DNA of 64,000 nucleotides from Apostichopus japonicus. Taxonomy: Eukaryota; Echinodermata; Holothuroidea; Aspidochirotida; Stichopodidae. The notes under the pieces were generated by a model. That model searched no databases. It saw nothing but the letters and a program-made list of their open reading frames with translations, and was not told the origin of the DNA. Every line of letters starts with the position of its first letter. Positions within the stretch are counted from its first letter, which is position 1. The DNA lies in contig NC_092569.1 of the NCBI RefSeq assembly GCF_037975245.1, positions 3,237,001 to 3,301,000 of the forward strand, written 5' to 3'. Shown one piece after another: positions 24,747 to 37,329 of the stretch. Position numbers and translations under genes: made by a program.

Positions 24747-24960
24747 AAGGGGCTGGTTTACGTTTGCAGAAAGTCCTGCCAGGAAGGAACATCAGACTGT
24801 CTAACGGTGTTTTATAATACATTATTTATTATTTCCTTCAAATTCCATAAAACAGTAGTGTATAGCACATAAAAGGTGTTGGTTCCACTTTGAAGAGGAT
24901 CCCTGCCAGGATCGAAGACATTAGATCCTCTTCTATTGTTATACAGTGTTTTACCAAGAA
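24747..24960 (+). repeat. Two diverged copies related to the hairpin element at 17271
   Basis: Both copies show an ATAAAAGG-GNTGGTT start, a TCCTGCCAGGA core, a short GAA-ACAT-AGA segment and a GTGTTTTA end. The first spans about 24747-24815, the second about 24868-24953. In the second, GAAGAGGATC (24892-24901) pairs perfectly with GATCCTCTTC (24924-24933), enclosing CCAGGATCGAA. This core matches that of the 17271 element. Confidence 0.55.
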
Positions 24961-27529
24961 TGAACATCACTTTAACTAACCAGGTTGGAAAAAAAAAGAA
25001 ATCTCCAATACCTGTTCAATGCAGGCCTAGAATTTCACTTGCTAAAAAAATTCCAATTTTCAGCATAACAAATCTTCATTGTTGAATCAAATTCCCACTG
25101 GTGAATTAATACTAGTTATTTAAGCAACATGAGTCTCAGGTCTAGAATTTCACAATTTTAGCCCACTTTGCTAAATATTGCAACCGCTTCCAAAATTTAA
25201 AGGCTAAAAAGCAAGTTCTCACCTGGCATTTCCGCAGAATTTAAACACCAGTCAGTTACTCTGCAAGATTTTGAAAACAGCCCAATAAATATTTCCTGGT
25301 AATATACAGTAATATGGGAGGGGAGGGCTGGGGGAGGGGGCTTAGGTTGAGTATATGGAAATCATGCCAATTCTTTGACAGACGATTATTTACCGACTAA
25401 TCAGGCGTTTATGTTCGGCATATCTACTGGCAGAAAAGTGCTTTCTTTTTCAATTTTCAAGCAGCAAAATCCACTGGCATTAAGCTAATAAATGTAGCCT
25501 GGAATATAAGTTTAAAAAAAAGACCCCAAAGATATGAAACATAATCATATAGCCATTTTCAAGTGCTTACTATAGTAGGACCTACATATATATGCAATCA
25601 TTTCCTCTTAGACACATATACTCTTTTTTTTTTTTGCAAACTTGATAAATTAAGAATAGGATTGAAAACTGGCTAGGAATTGTTAAATAACACTTACATA
25701 ATCAAACTGCAGTTTTTATGACAACTTTTGAAGAGTAAAAAAAAAAAAATACCCAGTTTCACCCCCTTTGCCCATTTGATCTATGGCACTGAATCAACAA
25801 ACTGTCATTTAACTGTTATGTAAAGAGGATATGATATATGACACACTGTAGGAGTATTGCTTTGTAAAGTGCTATGGTGATCAAATGTAGTATTTACCTA
25901 GACCTGTCACACTAGTAACTTAGTGTTAACATTTTACATAGCAATCTTCAATTTATCTGTTTATCTTATTAGCCACAACGTGCTGAAAACGATATGGTTT
26001 CATTTGAAACTTACTGATATGTACAATATTGCATTTGTTTAACAATTCGATGATGTTATGGTATTGGAGAAAACTTTTTCCCTGTTGGTTCCAGTGAACC
26101 AGAACAACAATGATGATTTGCTGTTAACATCGACAGGGATCAAAAGATAATTTGCCTCTTTTCTTCAGTCTTAAAAGTAAAATGATCAGTTGTTAAACAA
26201 TGACGAGGGCAAAAATAAGAGAACTTTCAAATTAATCACCTGTGACCACTTTTTCGTCGTTCCAGCATATTAGAGTATTTATATGGGATCCATTGTAGGT
26301 TGTGACAATTGTGAAAATGTCACTTTCTTTGTCATTAATTTAATTCTCATACATTTTTATCAAGTTTTTAAATTCCAATCATGGGAGAGAGGTTTTATAG
26401 CTTTCCAGTCCAACATACAGTACTACATACCACACTCCTAACGAGCACAGACGATTGGTTCCCTGACTTACTCAAAGTTTAGCAAAGTTTGCACACTGTA
26501 GGACAGAAAGTACGCAGACCCATACAGTAGTTATAGCTGGACTTTATATCACATAACAAGAAGTTGAGGATATCTCAGAAAGTCTGTTTATATGCTTTGT
26601 GGTGAGACCTCCCACATGAAGGCTTCCTCCTCACAGCATAAACTTCCCAAAAAAAATCCAATTTGTCATTATTCACTTTTATTATTCCATTCCTAGTGCA
26701 CACAAAACAGCACAACTACATTACTATTGAAACTTATAGAAATTTTACATGTGCACCATCCTCCAGACCCATCCCACCCCCTCCCAACCCCCCCCCCTTC
26801 CACAGTTGGTAATTTGAAGTGACACAGTACACATGCTACAATATTTTAGGTACAATTTTCGAATATATATTTTTGACTACCACCAGTGCTGAGCCTAGCA
26901 AGGCAGTCTGTTTACACTTGTGGTGGGACCTCCCAGCTATTAAGTGACATTTCATTGATATCAAAGGATTACTGTAGTGATAACATTTGGGAAATTGAGA
27001 CTCACTGGATGTCAAAGGTCGTAACTAGCTAGGGATCTCCAGGATGAAAGAGGATGTATTAGAAAGCACAGTTTTCTTGTATCTTCTAATCTTTATGCAA
27101 ATCGTTTCTGACAGCTCAGAGACACAACTTGGTAACTGCATCTTTTTGTTTTGATATATACACTAAACATCCGTTTATTTTGCAGGAAAGGCCAAAACTT
27201 GTTAGATAGTACTGTTCGACTATTAAAGTTTAACAGAAGTCATAGACAAAGTGAATGATAAAAAGACTACTTGATTCTTTGTCATTCTGGATTCTCTAAA
27301 CCTCTGGTCCCAAGTCTCCCAACTCCCAAGATAAAACAGCACTTTTCATAACAAAAATACTGTAGCAGTGCAGCTTATAAGTTTGACTGTACAATATCAC
27401 TTTCAAATTTTGGAAAAAGTTCAGAACAATTTGCAGAGTTTGATTTGAGATTTAATATTTAGCAATTTTGGAAAATCATATGGGCAAAAAAAATTAAAAA
27501 TTGGTAGAATCAAATGGACTCACTTATTA
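24961..27529. other. Intronic DNA; no recognisable feature
   Basis: AT-rich sequence with a G-rich patch near 25316-25345, T and A runs near 25622 and 25738, and a C run near 26775-26800. Nothing else is identified. Confidence 0.45.
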
Positions 27530-27650
27530 CTTGTTAATCTGCTTTCTTTGTAAAGCGCCTTGAGCAGTGACTTTTGTCTACTGATTTGGCACTATATAAG
27601 TCTCATTTATTATTATAATATATATATTTATATTACTAATATAATATTAA
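27530..27650 (+). mobile_element. Non-LTR retrotransposon 3'-tail fragment
   Basis: The segment GCGCCTTGAGCAGTGACTTT, then TGTCTACTGATTTGGCACTA and TATAAGTCTCATTTATTATT, matches closely the 3' end of the LINE fragment at 43955-44695 (minus). It ends in the same TTATT-type run. Only the tail remains; no coding sequence precedes it. Confidence 0.8.
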
Positions 27651-28119
27651 TGAATATTATTTTCACGAAAGCATGCAGTGGGATACAAATCTTTGGTTAG
27701 TTAATTCTATTGCAATCTTATTTCAATGAGTACTAATGTAGGTAAGGATTGGTAAGGTATCTGGAAGCTAGCAACCCAACACAGACAGATTCTGGACATA
27801 CCTGCACACATGAACCAATGCAAATTATGCCGACATATCAATCACCAGCAGCACGAACATTCCAAAAATAAACGGTGTCACTTTGTGAACAGTTGAGAGG
27901 CAAATTTATTTTTAGTAATTCATAGAAGAGATTCTTACTCTAAATTCCTGGGAGTACTTAACTCATTTGAAGGTAGCTGGTTTTTGTAGGTCAAAAGTGT
28001 CATGTTGCTTCAAGTTCACTTTTGCAAAAATTCATGATATTTTATCAACTTTCACTCTATAAGTCTGCAAAAACACACATTGACCTACCCTTTAATGTGT
28101 ACTTCAATATAAAATGTTA

Positions 28120-28653
28120 TTAACACTGACCCATCAAAAAAATCACACGTCACCCTGATTAACGATACACAGTCACAATGTGAGGACAACAAGCCCATCA
28201 CAAAATAAGCAGCGTAACGATACAGTCATAGTGTAAGGACTTAGGAGGACAACAAAATCACCACAAAATGGACGACCTAGAATGATACACAGTCACAGGG
28301 TTAAGAGGACACCAAAACCATCACAAAATAAACAACTTAATGATACAGTCACAGTGTAAGGACTACGGAGGACAATAAATCACCACAAAATGGACGACCT
28401 AGAATGATACACAGTCACAGGGTTAAGAGGACACCAAAACCATCACAAAATAACCAGCTTAATGATACAGTCACAGTGTAAGGACTAAGGAGGACAATAA
28501 ATCACCCCAAAATGGAGGACCTAATGATACACAGTCACAGGGTTAGAAGGACACCAAAACCATCACAAAATAAACAGCTATGGTAAGGACTGAGGAGGAC
28601 AACAAAATCACTACCAAATGGAGGACCTAATGATAGAGTCACAGCGTTAGGAG
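28120..28653. repeat. Minisatellite with 120-bp dimeric unit, split by a hAT insertion
   Basis: The landmark GATACACAGTCACA recurs at 28164, 28284, 28404 and 28524, exactly 120 bp apart. Each unit is two related halves of about 60 bp, both containing GATAC-CAGTCACAG-GT-AG, AGGAC and ATCACAAAAT. The array is interrupted at 28654 by a hAT-type element and resumes at 30595. Confidence 0.85.
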
Positions 28654-30594
28654 CATGGGCGTCAACAGGTGGGGGACGGGGGGGGACATGTCCCCCCCAC
28701 TTTCAAAAGTGGAGGGGATATCATATCATTTGTCCCCCCCACTTTTCAGAGCAGTTATTAAACTAGAGCACCAATGGTGCAGAAGCTCATACCTTTTCGA
28801 GCTGAAAAATGTAGGGCCCACAAAACCAATTTTGGGCCCATGAGGGATAGCCCCCCCCCCCTCCGTTAGCAGAATCCTGGCCACACCACTGGCTATAATT
28901 CCTATTTTCCCCCTTTAAATCCTATTTTACCCACTCTCTCAAACAATACCATGCACTGACCTACCCTATTAAACTTTCTCCCCTCTACCTTAGCAGACAT
29001 AACTTCACAAGCACTCCCTACAAGACATAACTTCACAAGCTGCCTACATACCTCAGGCTCAAAGACTTCTAAGAATCGGCAAGTGCTGATTGGCTATAGG
29101 GCTCTCATGCTTACAGTTCAACAGTTAATAACAACTCCCAGTCCTGCTTTAATTCCACTAACAGCCTCTGCAGAGCTTAACCACAAATGTAAACAAACAC
29201 TGCAGACACTGGGAGACAAATTAAAGGAGCTTTGGCAAAAAGTGAAGGCTCAGATTTTTTTAAACAATGGGGAATAATTGTAATTAATTAACTTTTGACC
29301 AAAATTTTTTAGGCATCACCTTATTCGTACACAATCCAACAATCATCAGTTCAACTTTGAATATGATCCATCAAAATCTTGAGGAGATTGAGATATTTGA
29401 AAATATTACAAAGAATGACCCCGGATGACCCCCTAAATGACATTTGACCTCAATTTTCCGAACACCCCTCGTAACTCTCATCCCGAGGAACATTGTGACC
29501 AAGTTTCATTATAATTGGCCATACACTGTACGAACAGGAGAATTTTGAAAATATAGGGCCGCGGCCCGGGCCACAAAAGACCCCTAGTTGATCTTTGATC
29601 TCAAATTCATGAACACCCTGAAGGTAAAACTACCATAGTACTATCGTGACAAACCCTCAACATTGTACCATGGAATCTGTAGGAGAAGAAGCATTTTGCG
29701 TATTTCCACAAAATGGCCCATTACGGCCCACAGGTGACCTTTGACCCCAAATTTTGGACCATCTCTGATGGCCCTATACCCAATGGTCCTTGTGTCCAAG
29801 TTTCATGAAATTCCATCAAACACTGTGCGAGTGAGAGCGGTTTTACCAATTGTTCACGGATAGAGTGATAGAGTGATAGACGCCGCACTGTAACAATAGC
29901 TCACACCAGCATGCTGGTATGAGCTAAAAAATCACATGCATATGCGCGATTTTCTATCACAATTGCTGAGCTGATTCAAGTAGAATCTAACTTAAGAATC
30001 ATTATCAATAAATTGCACTGGAAATTAGAACAGTGCTTGGCCCTTTATCCCCCTTCCTCCGATATTCACCCTCCCCGCTTCGTCCGAGACCTCTGATAAA
30101 AGTTTGTGCGATGTTTGAACGATGTTTTAGAGTGTTTTGTGGAAGCACCCCTTCTCGCCAGAAATGGAATTCCCCTTGCCCTACACTGTGAATCAGAGAA
30201 AACGACGCATTTCAACTTGAAAACAAGTCGAAGACCCCACCAGGAAGGTAATATCATATATTTTAGTATTCTGCCTGTATGCAGGGTATTATATGATACC
30301 AAACTACCGAAAATATTTCGTTTGAGATGGACGCTGTGTAATTCGTTTCCCTTGGTGTCAGAACGGCATCTTTCTACCAGTACTTTCTGTCGGAATTTAG
30401 TTTTGTGAGACAAAATTTCTCCTCACAGATCTGGTTCTGATGTAACTAAAAACGACTCAGGAAGGCCGTCTCCTGCGATCTAGGGGGTCTTATGTACCCA
30501 AAATTTTCTGGTACGCTACGCGCCAACCAATGGTGGCGCTCCGCTTAGATAGTATAGTGTCCCCCCCACTTTCTGAAACCTGCTGACGCCCATG
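28654..30594 (+). mobile_element. hAT-type element (1941 bp), probably composite, with near-perfect 8-bp target duplication
   Basis: Termini are CATGGGCGTCAACAGGT and (minus strand of the other end) CATGGGCGTCAGCAGGT. Flanks are GTTAGGAG (28646-28653) and GTTAGGAC (30595-30602), seven of eight bases matching, inside a minisatellite whose units predict the uninterrupted sequence. Subterminal CCCCCCCACTTT runs occur at both ends. No intact transposase is visible. Inside are features of other repeats: a hAT-like end near 28865-28889 (minus-strand CAGTGGTGTGGCCAGGATT) and a segment ending in a hairpin at 29898-29925, suggesting nested insertions. Confidence 0.82.
28753..29930 (+). repeat. Unclassified repeat segment with terminal hairpins, inside the hAT element
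   Basis: The left part has the short palindrome GCACCAATGGTGC (28768-28780). The right end has a 28-base hairpin, 29898-29925 (AGCTCA-ACCAGC against GCTGGT-TGAGCT), preceded by GTGATAGAGTGATAGA. Between are phrases such as TTTGACCTCAAATT and CCAAGTTTCAT that recur with variation. Limits are approximate and the class is unknown. Confidence 0.4.
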
Positions 30595-30655
30595 GTTAGG
30601 ACGACACCAAAACCATCACAAAATGGACACCACAGAATCACAGTGTAAAGAGGAC
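30595..30655. repeat. Right-hand remainder of the 120-bp minisatellite
   Basis: GTTAGGACGACACCAAAACC, then ATCACAAAATGGACACC and TCACAGTGTAA, continue the unit interrupted at 28653. This confirms that the 1941-bp element inserted into an existing array. Confidence 0.75.
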
Positions 30656-33600
30656 ACCGCTCTCAAAGCACACCCGATCTCACCTGATGACAAAAACATG
30701 TACAAGCCAGCACTGTATGGACATGAAATTTCTACAGTAGGTTTATATTGCATTTCACTGCTCAAGGTCACAGGGACAAATGCTAACATGGTGAGACAAC
30801 TGGTTCAGAAATAACATAAATCCTCCTTTTTTTTTTCTTTCCCTCTCTTTTCTTCTCATGATATTATTTCTTGTCCTGATATTGTGTCAAGCTGTGGTTT
30901 ACTACCCAGCACTATCTTCTGTTACCATAAAATGCAGGGTGAGGTCAAGAATTTGTCAGATTTCCAGTCCTACCATCTCTTCTGATTTGGGTAATAAGAC
31001 ACAATTTTAACCCCCATTACTGTCAAATTTACAGAATGATTGATGAGACATGAATGACCCAGCAGGAGCCAATTCCTAGTAATCAGGTTATGCAATGATT
31101 CCTGAAAGAAAACTGTAAAAGACATCACTCCGAGGAGAACATCCCTCTTCCTTGTTCTTTGAACTTCTTTCAATGGGGATTTGTTTTATTATTCAATGAA
31201 ATGAAGAAAACACAATATATTGAGTTGAATTCTCAGAGGTTGACTAACTTGACTAGCCCTTTCAGTTAACATCCCAAAATTCAAATCATAAGTGTAATAT
31301 TTTGACAGTTTTTGTGATAACACTATTCACCCCTCCCCCACCATTATCTCATTCCTTTTGCTATTCTCACCCTCTTTTTCTCTTCCGACATGCAATGTCT
31401 TCTTCCTTTCTACATTCTCTGTCCCTTAGTTCTCCCTCCTCCCCCTCCTCCTCTCCTATTCTTTAGGGACTTTCATTTCCTTTTCTGCTACCCCCCTCCC
31501 CCTTTCCATACCCTATCCCTCAAAGCTCTCAATTGCCACACGTATGTAAGTAGGAATTTTTTTTTTGTGCACAAGTGTCACTCCACAAAAATTTCTGCTC
31601 AATTAAGCCTCAGTTAATTGCAAACCAAGCCTGGGCACAACAACGATCGCTACACCAGCCCTCCCCCCCCCCCAATGCATTGCGAGTGCTGTAACCCTAA
31701 GACCATGATAATGTTTCCTCACGTGAGTCTCGGGAATATAGAACTACTACAAATGATGGAAAATTTAATGGACACATATCGTCGTCATTGGTGGCTGTTT
31801 GTTGTCACTACCTTGTGTATTGAACTAAAGACCTCCAATAAACAGCTCTGTGTTAGTAAATGGAACTTAACAGTTAGCAGGACAGCTTCAATAAATGTTT
31901 AACAACTCATTTTAATCTGTGTCATAAACTGACATTTTACAGCCTTGATGTACAGCTGCATAAATACAGACTATCTTCCTGTTTCTTATCTGTTTCTTCT
32001 TTTCTCTTTTTCTTTCATTCTTTTTCTTCTTCGTGTTTATTTTAAGATTTCCTTTTCAATGTCAATCAGTCATGTCTGATAAAGTGTTTTATCAGACTCA
32101 GATATTACAAGTCAATTTATGGCAAATGGATTGAAATTAACCATAAATTAGGTCTTGTGTTGCTTGGTGACAATCAGTAAACGTTACATTGCTTCTTAGA
32201 GAGGGACACATGGCAGGGTTTGTTTTTAGAAATCTTCAAATGAAAATATTTGACGTATCCAACCGATCATAAAAACAAATTATGTAACTTTTGGCTGCTA
32301 AGTGTATAGTGCAGTGCATATAATGCAAAGAAATAAGGCACTTATATAGTCACACCCAATAAGCACCAACAGCAAATTGTGTCTGCACTGCTACCGACTC
32401 ACCCCCCTCCACCCCCCCGGCCCCCCCCCCTCCCCTACCCCCTTCTTCCACTTGTTATTTTGGGGGCAGGGTTAGGGTTAAGGGTGAATTGTTCACCACA
32501 AGGATCTCAAACTATAGCGGCACACTCGTTTTAATTGGCACATTATCTTTCCACACATTCGACGTTCTCCAACTATTTTCTCTCCACAGTCACATATGTT
32601 TGTATGATCAGTTCTTCTCCATGCAACATCTGCTATGAAGTCTTTCCCACACTCATAACCTGCTGCTAACCACCTGGCCATAGACCCTACCCCCTAGGAC
32701 ACAAACCACCTAGCAGAGTTCACACCTGACCTCACTGATGACTCATTTGAGGGAACCATTTTGTTATTGCCCAGGCTGAAATTGAAAATTTAAACTTAAT
32801 GATCTATTACTCCTACAGGCCTAGTCTCCTAACCGTGTAGGTTCTGCATGTTCTCTGCCTGTAGTCATCTTCAATGTCAAGTAGAGAATGTAGCTTTTAT
32901 TTTTGAGTTTTTATTGTCTCCAATTTCTCTGCACTTTACCCAAGTACCACTCAAAACACAGATTGGAATTGATCCAAATGACACAGACCGCCTAGTATTT
33001 TTCAACAAATGAAGGCTTAAGGTGCAATAAAATTATTTGACAGTCCTTGACATTTTGTAAGCGTTATGGGATTTTGGTACATAGTTGAATCTCAAAACAA
33101 ACCAAAACAGAACTTAAAGGCTGCTTGCAGTTCTAAGTGTTGTATATATGCAGTTTTATAACAAGTTTTAACAGTTCTAACATGTAAATTATTAGTAGCT
33201 CGCAGCCATTTGGTTGGCAAAATACCATACAGTATCACAATGAGAAAGTGAAGTGATCATGAAATCAAGGCTTTACAATGTCACTGATATTGTTAAAATA
33301 AGTCCTGCTGCATAGCCCCAAAGTATGCCACGAAGACAGGAATGGTAACAAATTTATATCATTAAACTTAAAGGTTGCCAGTGCTTCCCCCCATGCCCCC
33401 CCCTTCTCCCTTCCCCTCCTTTCTCCTGCCCATTCTTTTATGACTGAACTGGTTAACTTTATATTTAGTCTCTTCAATGTTTGAAGAAAGATACATTTTG
33501 GGAGAGTAACTTCATTAACTTAGTCCATTTAAATATGATGAAGCAATATTCAACATCCTAAAAGTTAAATGAGCAATACCAATTTTTGACTTAAAAATAC

Positions 33601-36476
33601 TCCATGTAAACTATCCCCAGAGGGGCATGGCTTGCACATTGAGGCAATAAATTCTCCATTTCCACAAACTTCAAAGTCAGATGACATTTTGACTAAGAAT
33701 CTCGAGAAAAGCTCTGCAACCTTTAGAAATTGTACCCAGGCTGAAATTTGAATTCACTTCAACATCTCTTCTGAATGTAACGATCGAGTAACTTTCCCTG
33801 AGAAAAAAGGACGCAATTCCTTGAAAACGAGACGAAGACGGACCCGTGATCTGCAGGATCATTTCTGCTTCATTCCTTTTCTGGTTCTTTTTTCACGTTT
33901 CCGTCACGTCATCCGACACTCTTGCAAGTGTTTCAGAGAGTAATCAGCTATTTTAATCTGAAAGTTTATCCAAGTTCACAGCTTGAATTGGTTCAAAACT
34001 GGCTTCGATATGATATCGTGCAGGGTTCAGGCAGTGGCAAGTCCACCACAGTTAACACGTCAAGGTGTTTGAACCACATGCTGGTACCCCACCATGGACA
34101 ATTGGTAGACTAACACCACCAATTACAATCACGACTGGGCATCAACTTACCTCCCTGTTCAGAATGTGGTGCTCGTATATTGTATTCGTATTGTTTTCAT
34201 CAGTATGAGGTTTAGATAATGTTTCAAAATTTGGTGAGGCTTTCAATAAAAAGTGATTATTTTTCATACACTCTACTTTACCATTAATTGATGAACAGTT
34301 TTCTGTTACATCCACATTAGACTTTTCCCATTCAAACAGTGGCCTAATATTTTACTTGGTCAAAAAAACCTTATTACAGCTAACTTTTTATTCAAATATT
34401 GCCTGATTCCAACAAAATTATCACTGCTCTTTATTTTCCATGAAAAGTCTGCCAGATTTGACTCCCATTATTATCATGTAACAAACAGCTTGGTTGTACA
34501 TTTGGGCTCAAAGCAAGGATAATGTCCCACTCATCACCTGTAGGCTGTAACATTACCATTACCAAAACATGGGTGAATACTTGGTACAGAAAGTAAGTAT
34601 TAGAATAGGAAAAAAGATAGCACCAATTGCCATCTATAAAGCTTACTTCATTTGCAAAACATTTCCAAGGGGAGGAGCAACCTCCACCCCTGAGACCCCT
34701 CCCCCAGGATGTGGATCACACTACCCCACAAATGTGCCCGGCACTCAAATATTCCTGTGCACACATTCCTGCCTGTAACATAGTCATTCCACCAGCTCAT
34801 TAGTCATTACCCATAACATACTGTACATTTATATGTTAACTGCATACTGTATGTTACAAATCTCTTATATCGGGATGTTCCCGTTCTGACATCTTTAACA
34901 AACACCAAACGCTTTAAGACTCCTGAGGGCAGAACTCTTGTAGACGGCAATTGACTAAAATCCTCTAAACCTGTTCTTCTGTTTTATAAACCACCTTCTA
35001 AGAGGAAACCACAAAATGTCAACTTATCACAGGTAAATATCTGAATCCTACAAACTGTATTCAAATGTTCAAATATCTTTCCATAACAAGACCATTAACA
35101 ACTTAGTTTTGTCTTTCGTTCTTGTTTCTTTCCTTTTTTTTCTATTTCGATTGAAAAGAAACAAAGAAGGCATATGACTGGACAAGGCTAGAATTGGGCA
35201 ACTCAAAATCCTTTCAATCTCGCCAATCCAGCTCAGATTATCCGAAGAGAAAATACCTTGAAGGTGAGGAAAGATTACAACAATAGGATGAGCTAAAGAA
35301 TCAAAGCTCCACAGATAAGGCTGTCATCGGACTTACTTCAAGTCTCCTGAGGATGCTATGACAGGCAGAACAAAAAAGAAGAGGGTTTTTGTCGTCATAG
35401 TGACTGGTGCTGTCTGCCAGTCTTAAAGCTGTCGCTGCAGGCACAAGAGTGGCTGCCCATCTGGCAATAAAGTTCTGAGTTCACAAAACTCAGTAGACAG
35501 AAAGGGAAGTCCTATAAATAGTATACAGTACCTGTTTCGAAGGTACGAATCAGGGTTTGATTCCCTGTTTTCAAAGATATGGAAGTCTTTTGGCACAGTC
35601 GTTCATATTGCCATGTCTCCTTGGGCATTAACCATTTGATTTTGACCTTCATTTTGTTGTACAGTACCCATCCTGCCCCCTACCCCACACACATACAATT
35701 TTCATTTATTGTTCATAGCCAGGCAATGGAACCATTCCCCCATTTGTGCCACACCCATGTGCACATAAAACTTCACAGGTTTAACTGGAAAGTGGAAACC
35801 AATATTGTGCCCCTCCTGAAATTTTTGGATTCCCAAGTTCTTCAGAATTCCTAGCTACTGGCCTGTATAATCAAAGGTGTAAGTAGCATAGCATTAGCTT
35901 GCCCAAATCATCAAGTCCTGTAGTAGGGCTACATTCAGAGTACCTATGGCCTGATGAAAATCACTTCTTGACTAGAAGTACTGTATGGAAGTAGAAGTAA
36001 TCCCTTCTAATTATTCTCCCATAAACCCAAGATTATCAGTTAAAGAATAGACATTTATCACAGTTACAGAAAGCACTCAGCAAGACCTTTACCAAACAGC
36101 ATCATTACTACTCTCAAGAGGTGATACACCCCCAGGCATGCCTCCCAACCTGAAAAAAAAATGCTTGAAAGGGACCCTGAGGAAAGATTCTATGGGACAA
36201 ATTGATCAAGTTTATTGATGTGTCCTGAAGGAAACAAGAACATACTGTAGGGAGGACTTGAGGGCATACAGAGATAAATGCATGTGTGTAAATAAGGTAA
36301 TCTATCATTTAACTACATGAATGGAATTGACTTTTTACACGTCAAACGGTTGCAGATGAATTTCCGGAGAAAACTTTGTACAAGGACGGGCAATTACCCC
36401 ATTACTGATCAATATATAATAATTGGTCATCTCCATGTTAGGTATCAATAAAAAAACGCGTCATGAGTGGAAATGT
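30656..36476. other. Intronic DNA; no recognisable feature
   Basis: AT-rich intron with C-rich patches near 31430-31510 and 31660-31675. At 32401-32450 there is a run of more than 40 mostly C bases, followed by GGGTTAGGGTTAAGGG (32469-32484), a telomere-like but very short motif. No exon, RNA gene or complete mobile element is identified. Confidence 0.45.
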
Positions 36477-36484
36477 CCTGAACA

Positions 36485-37321
36485 CATGGGCGGCGATCCT
36501 GGGGGGGAAGGGGGGATATATCCCCCCATGAAAATGGGTGGAGGGGATGAAATACACCATATCCCCCCCCCCCCACCAAATGCCAGAGATAAGAATATTT
36601 TCATGCCTACATTTGTGCATCATTGTGAATGTTCAGCTCTTTTTTAGCTTCATTTATCGCCTACCATAAACGCAGTGCGATCTTTTCAAATAAAGCATCT
36701 TTATAAAGCAAGAATAGTTGACTGTAGGCTTCATTGGCCCTATAACAAAAAAAGGTATTATTGCACCCACGGTATTGATATAGTACATATATGCACCCTC
36801 ATAGTATTCATATAGGCCCTATAGTGGCCTGCACACGTACATGTTCCCTCGAACAGCTGAGAATCTCATGTTACCAGGGTAATGCTTAATACACGTTTAC
36901 CTGGATGCCCTAGCAATCGGTACCTAGGAATTTAACTATGTGTAATTGTGTATTGCATGTGTGTGCCTATAATAGCCTGCATGAGGCCATTTCCTTCATC
37001 GAATAATATAAAGGAGCTCTCGAACATTCTAACATAGCGCCTGAAACAAGATTGACAGGGGCAATTTTCCCAAAATAACACCCGAAATTTAAAAAAAAGT
37101 ATTTTGAATCCTGATTATGAGATATTTCGGACATGATATCCTTATTATAAAGTTGGGTATATGCCGCTTGGAAACCTCAGGAAGTGCCGTTTCCAGACAT
37201 CTAGAGGGTTTGTAAATCCCAAAATTTTCTTGTACGCTTCGCGCCAACCCATGGTGGCGCTACACTTAGATACTCAACAAGGTCATATCCCCCCACTCGG
37301 AAGTACGGATCGCCGCCCATG
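36485..37321 (+). mobile_element. hAT-type non-autonomous element (837 bp) with perfect 8-bp target duplication
   Basis: Perfect 15-bp terminal inverted repeats CATGGGCGGCGATCC are flanked by CCTGAACA on each side (36477-36484 and 37322-37329). Runs of G near the left end and CCCCCC near the right mirror the larger element at 28654. The last about 150 bases (AAAATTTTCT, GTACGCT-CGCGCCAACC, ATGGTGGCGCT, CTTAGAT) also match that element's right end, placing both in one family. No transposase open frame is present. Confidence 0.9.
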
Positions 37322-37329
37322 CCTGAACA

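Noticed and set aside
30066-30413. Overlapping 100- and 115-codon open frames on both strands
   Set aside because: They lie inside the hAT-type element and show no transposase motif.
32469-32487. Telomere-like GGGTTAGGGTTAAGGG
   Set aside because: Only two imperfect units; too short to be an interstitial telomere array.
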